DNA of 64,000 nucleotides from Pseudoalteromonas sp. A25 (lineage in GTDB: Bacteria > Pseudomonadota > Gammaproteobacteria > Enterobacterales > Alteromonadaceae). The notes beneath the pieces were generated by a model that saw only the letters and a program-made list of their open reading frames with translations, was not told where the DNA came from and did no database searches. Shown in pieces: positions 59,547 through 64,000 of the stretch. The position numbers were made by a program, and so were the translations under genes. Positions within the stretch are counted from its first letter, which is position 1, and each line of letters opens with the position of its first letter. The stretch covers positions 2,202,001 through 2,266,000 of the forward strand of contig NZ_AP021846.1 in assembly GCF_009176705.1 (NCBI RefSeq), written 5' to 3'.

Positions 59547-60785
59547 TTATACCTTTTTAAATAGCAACGAGCCATTGGTTCCACCAAAACCAAATGAATT
59601 ACACAATGCGTATTCTAGTTTGGCGTCTCTGGCTGTATGAGGCACATAATCCAGATCACACCCTTCATCAGGGTTATCTAGATTAATCGTTGGAGTGACT
59701 TGTTGGTTAACCAAAGATAGCGCAGTAATGATTGACTCAACGGAGCCCGCAGCACCAAGTAAATGTCCCATCATTGATTTAGACGAGCTAACCATCACTT
59801 TACTGGCTGAGTCTCCAAAGATTGACTTAACAGCTTGTGTTTCTGCTTTGTCTCCAGCGTGCGTAGATGTGCCGTGCGCATTGATATAGCCCACCTGCTC
59901 AGCATTCACACCAGCATCGTTTAAAGCATTTTCCATCGCTAAGGCTGCACCAGCGCCATCTTCTGGGGGTGACGTCATGTGATATGCGTCTCCACTCATG
60001 CCAAAACCTACTAATTCAGCATAAATTTTAGCCCCACGCGCTTTGGCGTGTTCGTACTCTTCAAGCACCATCACACCAGCCCCATCAGCTAAAACAAACC
60101 CATCACGGTCTTTGTCCCAAGGGCGAGATGCAGCTTGCGGGTCATCGTTACGTGATGACAGAGCACGTGCGGCACAAAAACCACCCATACCTATCGGAGT
60201 AGACGCTTTCTCTGCACCACCAGCTACCATGGCATCAGCGTCGCCATATGCAATCATACGGGCTGCATGGCCAATATTGTGTAAGCCAGTCGTACATGCT
60301 GTAACGATTGAAATATTTGGGCCGCGTAGGTTGTGCATAATCGACAAGTGACCTGAGATCATATTGATAATGGTCGATGGCACATAAAATGGAGATAATT
60401 TACGAGGTCCACTATTTAGAAGTTTAATGTGGTTTTCTTCAATTAAAGTTAAACCACCAATCCCTGAGCCAACAGCCACGCCAACTCGATGGGCATTTTC
60501 ATCAGTCACTTCAAGACCGGAATCTTTAATTGCTTGCACACCCGCGGCAATACCATACTGGATAAACAAATCCATTTTCTTGGTTTCTTTTTTAGCCATG
60601 TATTGGGTGGCATCAAAGTCGTTGACTAGGCCTGCAAATTTGGTTGAAAAAGCTGATGTATCAAAGTGAGTGATGTTTTCGATGCCGCTACGGCCATCTA
60701 ATAAGCCCTGCCAGGTTGATGCTACATCATTACCCAGCGGCGTCAACATACCCAAGCCAGTTACTACGACTCGACGTTTAGCCAC
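59547..60785 (-). CDS. fabF: 3-oxoacyl-ACP synthase II
   Basis: It elongates acyl-ACP with malonyl-ACP. The 412-residue thiolase-fold enzyme has the catalytic Cys in [13 protein letters not shown], and the two histidines in [13 protein letters not shown] and [12 protein letters not shown]. The GTG start at 60785 follows GGAGGAAACC at ideal spacing and gives [16 protein letters not shown]; a TTG four codons upstream lies in the ribosome-binding site itself. It follows acpP after an intergenic hairpin. Confidence 0.96.
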   Translation of the reverse strand: MAKRRVVVTGLGMLTPLGNDVASTWQGLLDGRSGIENITHFDTSAFSTKFAGLVNDFDATQYMAKKETKKMDLFIQYGIAAGVQAIKDSGLEVTDENAHRVGVAVGSGIGGLTLIEENHIKLLNSGPRKLSPFYVPSTIINMISGHLSIMHNLRGPNISIVTACTTGLHNIGHAARMIAYGDADAMVAGGAEKASTPIGMGGFCAARALSSRNDDPQAASRPWDKDRDGFVLADGAGVMVLEEYEHAKARGAKIYAELVGFGMSGDAYHMTSPPEDGAGAALAMENALNDAGVNAEQVGYINAHGTSTHAGDKAETQAVKSIFGDSASKVMVSSSKSMMGHLLGAAGSVESIITALSLVNQQVTPTINLDNPDEGCDLDYVPHTARDAKLEYALCNSFGFGGTNGSLLFKKV

Positions 60786-60835
60786 GGTTTCCTCCAAAAA
60801 GGGATTATTATTTTATGAGGGGATAAAAAAACTAA

Positions 60836-60853
60836 GGGCAGCGAGCGCTGCCC
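60836..60853 (-). terminator. Strong hairpin with T tract between acpP and fabF
   Basis: GGGCAGCG-AG-CGCTGCCC is an 8-bp GC-rich stem, followed on the minus strand by TTAG and seven T residues. It can end most acpP transcripts, giving more acpP than fabF mRNA. Confidence 0.85.
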
Positions 60854-60867
60854 CGAGTATTCGCTAA

Positions 60868-61104
60868 TTACTCAGCGTGAGCAGTAACGTAATCGATCGC
60901 TGCTTGAACAGTAGTGATTTTCTCTGCTTCTTCATCAGGGATCTCAGTATCGAACTCTTCTTCAAGAGCCATTACAAGTTCAACTGTATCTAGAGAGTCA
61001 GCACCTAAATCGTCTACGAAAGACGCTTCAGACTTCACTTCTTCTTCTTTAACACCTAGTTGCTCGATAATGATTTTTTTTACGCGTTCTTGAATATCGC
61101 TCAT
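60868..61104 (-). CDS. acpP: Acyl carrier protein
   Basis: The 78-residue acidic protein carries the phosphopantetheine on S37 in [14 protein letters not shown]-terminal [18 protein letters not shown] and C-terminal [12 protein letters not shown] match the family. It follows fabG after a 219-bp gap, which probably holds its own promoter, as is known for E. coli acpP. Confidence 0.98.
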   Translation of the reverse strand: MSDIQERVKKIIIEQLGVKEEEVKSEASFVDDLGADSLDTVELVMALEEEFDTEIPDEEAEKITTVQAAIDYVTAHAE

Positions 61105-61323
61105 TCTTCTTTCCTTTATTAAAACGCATTTGCGTTATTTTCAGATTGCGGCGTAGTTTACGGCGCATAATACTGTGATTCAAGGATTTGCTCAGATATT
61201 TTTATCTGGTCAAACCTCTTAGTTAATATTTTCTACTTTTATCGCTTATTTTCATAGCAATTTCAAGTAAGTTTGCAGCAAGATCACAAAAAATTAAAAC
61301 AACAAATTGTGATCTTTGCAATG

Positions 61324-62070
61324 TTATACCATGTACATCGCGCCATTTACGTGCAATGTCTCACCAGATACGTACGCAGCAGCGTCAGACGCTAAATAAC
61401 ACACTGCCGCAGCAATCTCTTCTGGTTGGCCCAAACGTCCCGCAGGAACATTTGCTAACGTAGCTGCTTTTTGTTCATCGGTTAACTCATCTGTCATATC
61501 TGTTTGGATAAAACCAGGTGCAATGACATTAACGGTGATACCACGAGAAGCAACTTCGCGTGCCAACGACTTTGAAAAACCAATCACGCCAGCTTTGGCG
61601 GCTGCATAATTAGCTTGTCCTGCATTGCCCATAGTGCCAACAACCGAACCAATGTTAATAATGCGTCCTGATTTTTTCTTCATCATCGGACGTAACACTG
61701 CTTTTGACAAACGATATATTGAGCTTAGATTAGTATCAATAATATCGTCCCATTCATTATCTTTCATGCGCATTAGCAGATTATCGCGTGTAATACCCGC
61801 ATTGTTTACTAACACATCAATATCACCGAGATCGGCTTTCACTGCAGCTAATGTGTTCGCAATTGAGTCGGCATCTGTCACATTTAGCGCATAACCTTTA
61901 CCATTATCAGCCAAATATTCACTGATTTTTTCAGCGCCCGATTCACTTGTCGCCGTCCCAGCTACTTTCGCGCCTTGTGCAACCAAAGCATTGGCTATTG
62001 CTTTACCAATGCCACGACTGGCACCTGTTACTAAAACCACTTTACCTTCTAATGAAAATAGTTTACTCAT
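61324..62070 (-). CDS. fabG: 3-oxoacyl-ACP reductase
   Basis: This NADPH-dependent SDR reduces beta-ketoacyl-ACP. The 248-residue protein has KVVLVTGASRGIGKAIA, VNNAGITRDNLLMRMKD, and the Ser-Tyr-Lys residues in INIGSVVGTMGNAGQANYAA with AKAGVIGFSK. I start at the ATG at 62070 (MSKLFSLEGK); an in-frame ATG 17 codons earlier overlaps fabD and adds non-homologous residues. 19 nt after fabD. Confidence 0.96.
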   Translation of the reverse strand: MSKLFSLEGKVVLVTGASRGIGKAIANALVAQGAKVAGTATSESGAEKISEYLADNGKGYALNVTDADSIANTLAAVKADLGDIDVLVNNAGITRDNLLMRMKDNEWDDIIDTNLSSIYRLSKAVLRPMMKKKSGRIINIGSVVGTMGNAGQANYAAAKAGVIGFSKSLAREVASRGITVNVIAPGFIQTDMTDELTDEQKAATLANVPAGRLGQPEEIAAAVCYLASDAAAYVSGETLHVNGAMYMV

Positions 62071-62089
62071 CGTCCTAAGTCTTCTCTTA

Positions 62090-63016
62090 TTATTGTGCCG
62101 TTGATATAGATGTAGTGTCATTCACTGCACTACAAGCAACTGATTTATCAATACGTTTTACCAACCCAGTGATCACTTTCCCTGGTCCAAACTCATAAGC
62201 TTGCTCAATTCCCTGTTTAGCGATTAACTGTACCGTCTCTGTCCATCTCACAGGGCTGTATAATTGTCGAATTAAAGCATCTTTAATTTCTTGCTCTGAA
62301 CCTGCTACTGCCACATCAACATTATTAATAACATCACATAATGGTGTATTGAAATCTAGCTTATTTAAATCCTCAGCAAGCTTATCTGCCGCAGGCTTCA
62401 TCAAAGCGCAGTGTGACGGTACACTTACTGCTAATGGTAATGCACGCTTTGCACCAGCTGTTTTACAGGCTTCTGATGCACGTTCAACCGCCTCTTTATG
62501 ACCAGCAATAACCACTTGACCTGGAGAGTTGTAGTTCACAGGAGAGACAATTTGATCTGCGGCAGAGTCCGCGCACGCCTTCTCAATAGCATCGTCTTCA
62601 AGACCTATAATGGCGGCCATTGAACCGACACCCGCAGGGACTGCCTCTTGCATATATATTCCACGCTTTTCAACTAAGGTTACAGCATCAGCCAAAGACA
62701 TGACCCCTGCACACACTAATGCTGAATATTCACCTAAGCTATGGCCTGCCATAATCACATCTTTTTCTTGGTTGTTTTGCAACCAGTGTCTATAGATAGC
62801 AACACTTGAAGTCAATAATGCAGGCTGCGTGCGATGGGTTTGATTAAGCTCTTCTTCTGGTCCGGTCAAAACCAAAGCGGCAAGGTCATAACCAAGTGCC
62901 GATGATGCCTCAGCAAAAGTTTGCTTAACAATATCTGATGATTCTAATAGTTCTGACAACATACCAACGGTTTGCGACCCTTGGCCAGGAAACAAAAGTG
63001 CTATTTTTTGTGACAT
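62090..63016 (-). CDS. fabD: Malonyl-CoA:ACP transacylase
   Basis: It loads malonyl groups onto ACP. The 308-residue protein has LLFPGQGSQTVGML, the nucleophile serine in MAGHSLGEYSALV, the arginine in VEKRGIYMQ, and the histidine in VSVPSHCALM. It lies 53 nt after plsX with no fabH between them. Confidence 0.96.
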   Translation of the reverse strand: MSQKIALLFPGQGSQTVGMLSELLESSDIVKQTFAEASSALGYDLAALVLTGPEEELNQTHRTQPALLTSSVAIYRHWLQNNQEKDVIMAGHSLGEYSALVCAGVMSLADAVTLVEKRGIYMQEAVPAGVGSMAAIIGLEDDAIEKACADSAADQIVSPVNYNSPGQVVIAGHKEAVERASEACKTAGAKRALPLAVSVPSHCALMKPAADKLAEDLNKLDFNTPLCDVINNVDVAVAGSEQEIKDALIRQLYSPVRWTETVQLIAKQGIEQAYEFGPGKVITGLVKRIDKSVACSAVNDTTSISTAQ

Positions 63017-63069
63017 ATAGTGCTCTTCTAATAATAGTTACGCCACGTAAATTTTATGCAGCAAACAAC

Positions 63070-64000
63070 TTACTTGCTGATAGACGATGGCGGATGTTCT
63101 GATTTTGATGCAATCTGCTCAAATGTAGCTTGAATTTTCTCAGGAATACGACGTTCGACTTCTCTTGCAGCTTCCTCAATCGCAGCGAGAAATGCTTTAT
63201 TCGAAGCATTTCCATGGCTTTTCACAACAATACCCCGCAATCCTACCAAACTTGCGCCGTTATACTGGTCGGGGTTCACCCTTTTATACAGCTTTTTTAT
63301 TATTGGGCGTAGTGCAAACGCAAGTAAACGATAAAAAACGTGCTTTTTGAGGGCTTTTGTAAACTTGTGCATAATAAGTTTAGCAATGCCTTCACACGTT
63401 TTAAGTGCAACATTGCCCACAAATCCTTCGCACACGATAACATCAGCTTTTCCAGTAAACATATCGCTGCCCTCGCAATATCCCTGGTAATTAATATGCT
63501 CTGATGCCTTCATCAATAATGCTGCTTGCTTAATGCCTTCATGCCCTTTTATGTCTTCAGAGCCAATATTCAGTAAGCACACTTTTGGCTCGCTAATACC
63601 CAACGCTTGTCCTGCAACGATAGAGCCCATGATCCCAAACTCAAATAGTGTTTGTGCGTCACAGTGCACGTTTGCACCCAAATCAAGTAAATAAACGGGC
63701 TGCTTTTTCTCGGTGGGAACTGACGATATCAAAGCTGGTCGTTTTATACCCGGCAACATTTTTAATACATAATGTGCCATAAAGAATAGCGCGCCTGTAT
63801 TGCCGGAGCTAACACAAGCTTGGGCTTCGCCTGATTTCACCAAATCCAATGCAACGCGCATAGAAGATGCTTTTTTGTTTCTTAATGCCAGCGCAGGCTC
63901 ACAGCTGTTGGTAACAACTTCTGGACAATGTTTGATGACTAACCGGGGATGGTTAAGAGAATCGAGTTTACTTAGACCTTCGTTGATAACTGCTTCGTTA
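63070..64000 (-). CDS. plsX: Phosphate acyltransferase PlsX, C-terminal part
   Basis: It converts acyl-ACP to acyl phosphate for phospholipid synthesis. The reading frame runs open to the window edge, so the N-terminus lies beyond base 64000. An ATG at 63861 is internal: the frame continues upstream as [20 protein letters not shown], a conserved PlsX block with [12 protein letters not shown] before it. Downstream motifs are [30 protein letters not shown] and [14 protein letters not shown]. First visible gene of the fab cluster. Confidence 0.95.
   Translation of the reverse strand, partial: NEAVINEGLSKLDSLNHPRLVIKHCPEVVTNSCEPALALRNKKASSMRVALDLVKSGEAQACVSSGNTGALFFMAHYVLKMLPGIKRPALISSVPTEKKQPVYLLDLGANVHCDAQTLFEFGIMGSIVAGQALGISEPKVCLLNIGSEDIKGHEGIKQAALLMKASEHINYQGYCEGSDMFTGKADVIVCEGFVGNVALKTCEGIAKLIMHKFTKALKKHVFYRLLAFALRPIIKKLYKRVNPDQYNGASLVGLRGIVVKSHGNASNKAFLAAIEEAAREVERRIPEKIQATFEQIASKSEHPPSSISK

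Overview
This window looks like an ordinary chromosomal segment of a marine gammaproteobacterium of the Alteromonadales, most likely Pseudoalteromonas or a close relative. That is an inference from low GC by eye, protein similarity and gene order (lrp-ftsK-lolA-rarA; thrS-infC-rpmI-rplT; plsX-fabD-fabG-acpP-fabF-pabC-mltG-tmk-holB-pilZ-tatD; sppA-ansA). I see no rRNA, tRNA, CRISPR array, prophage or complete insertion sequence. Coding density is high. The only clear decay is one frameshifted methyltransferase gene, and the only clear mobile-type sequence is one MITE-like repeat.

Layout. 1-5.1 kb: rarA (start only), lolA, ftsK and lrp on the minus strand, divergent from ald (alanine dehydrogenase), probably an Lrp/alanine regulatory pair. 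5.1-11.5 kb: a 193-bp MITE-like element, a Tat-exported kelch protein, and an RND efflux permease with its adaptor. 11.5-18.4 kb: a dCache chemoreceptor with an almost complete amino-acid-binding signature, a 1378-residue hybrid histidine kinase with a periplasmic beta-propeller, and a methyltransferase pseudogene. 18.5-24 kb: a structured intergenic repeat, then a minus-strand run of a small membrane protein, a PhzF-like protein, upp, a nitroreductase, a DoxX/HvfX-like membrane protein and a FadH-like reductase.

24-32.5 kb: sppA and ansA (separated by a terminator with an apparent promoter inside it), gnd divergent from pykA around a perfect 14-bp operator-like palindrome, and a LytS/LytTR-type two-component pair. 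32.5-38.2 kb: a SulP transporter, an Lrp-family regulator, a GloC-like hydrolase, an M14 carboxypeptidase and an SDR. 38.2-41.6 kb: the translation cluster thrS-infC-rpmI-rplT, with infC starting at AUU. 41.6-49.5 kb: an endonuclease/phosphatase-fold protein, a DUF3010 protein, a Ser/Thr kinase followed by three small genes, glnS, and a protein made of two duplicated halves. 49.5-53.1 kb: a second propeller-type sensor kinase. 53.2-64 kb: a PhoD-like phosphatase joined to the tatD-pilZ-holB-tmk-mltG-pabC-fab-plsX cluster, which lacks fabH.

How it fits together. Most genes are housekeeping: chromosome segregation, lipoprotein transport, fatty-acid synthesis, translation and central carbon metabolism. 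The accessory layer is mainly sensing and signalling: two propeller kinases, a LytS pair, a chemoreceptor, two Lrp-family regulators and a eukaryotic-type kinase. I found no obvious new defence or biosynthetic system. The best leads are the kinase cassette at 43.3-46.4 kb, the promoter-within-terminator before ansA, the tryptophan substitution in the amino-acid chemoreceptor, the duplicated-half protein at 48.4 kb and the long-palindrome repeat at 5.2 kb.
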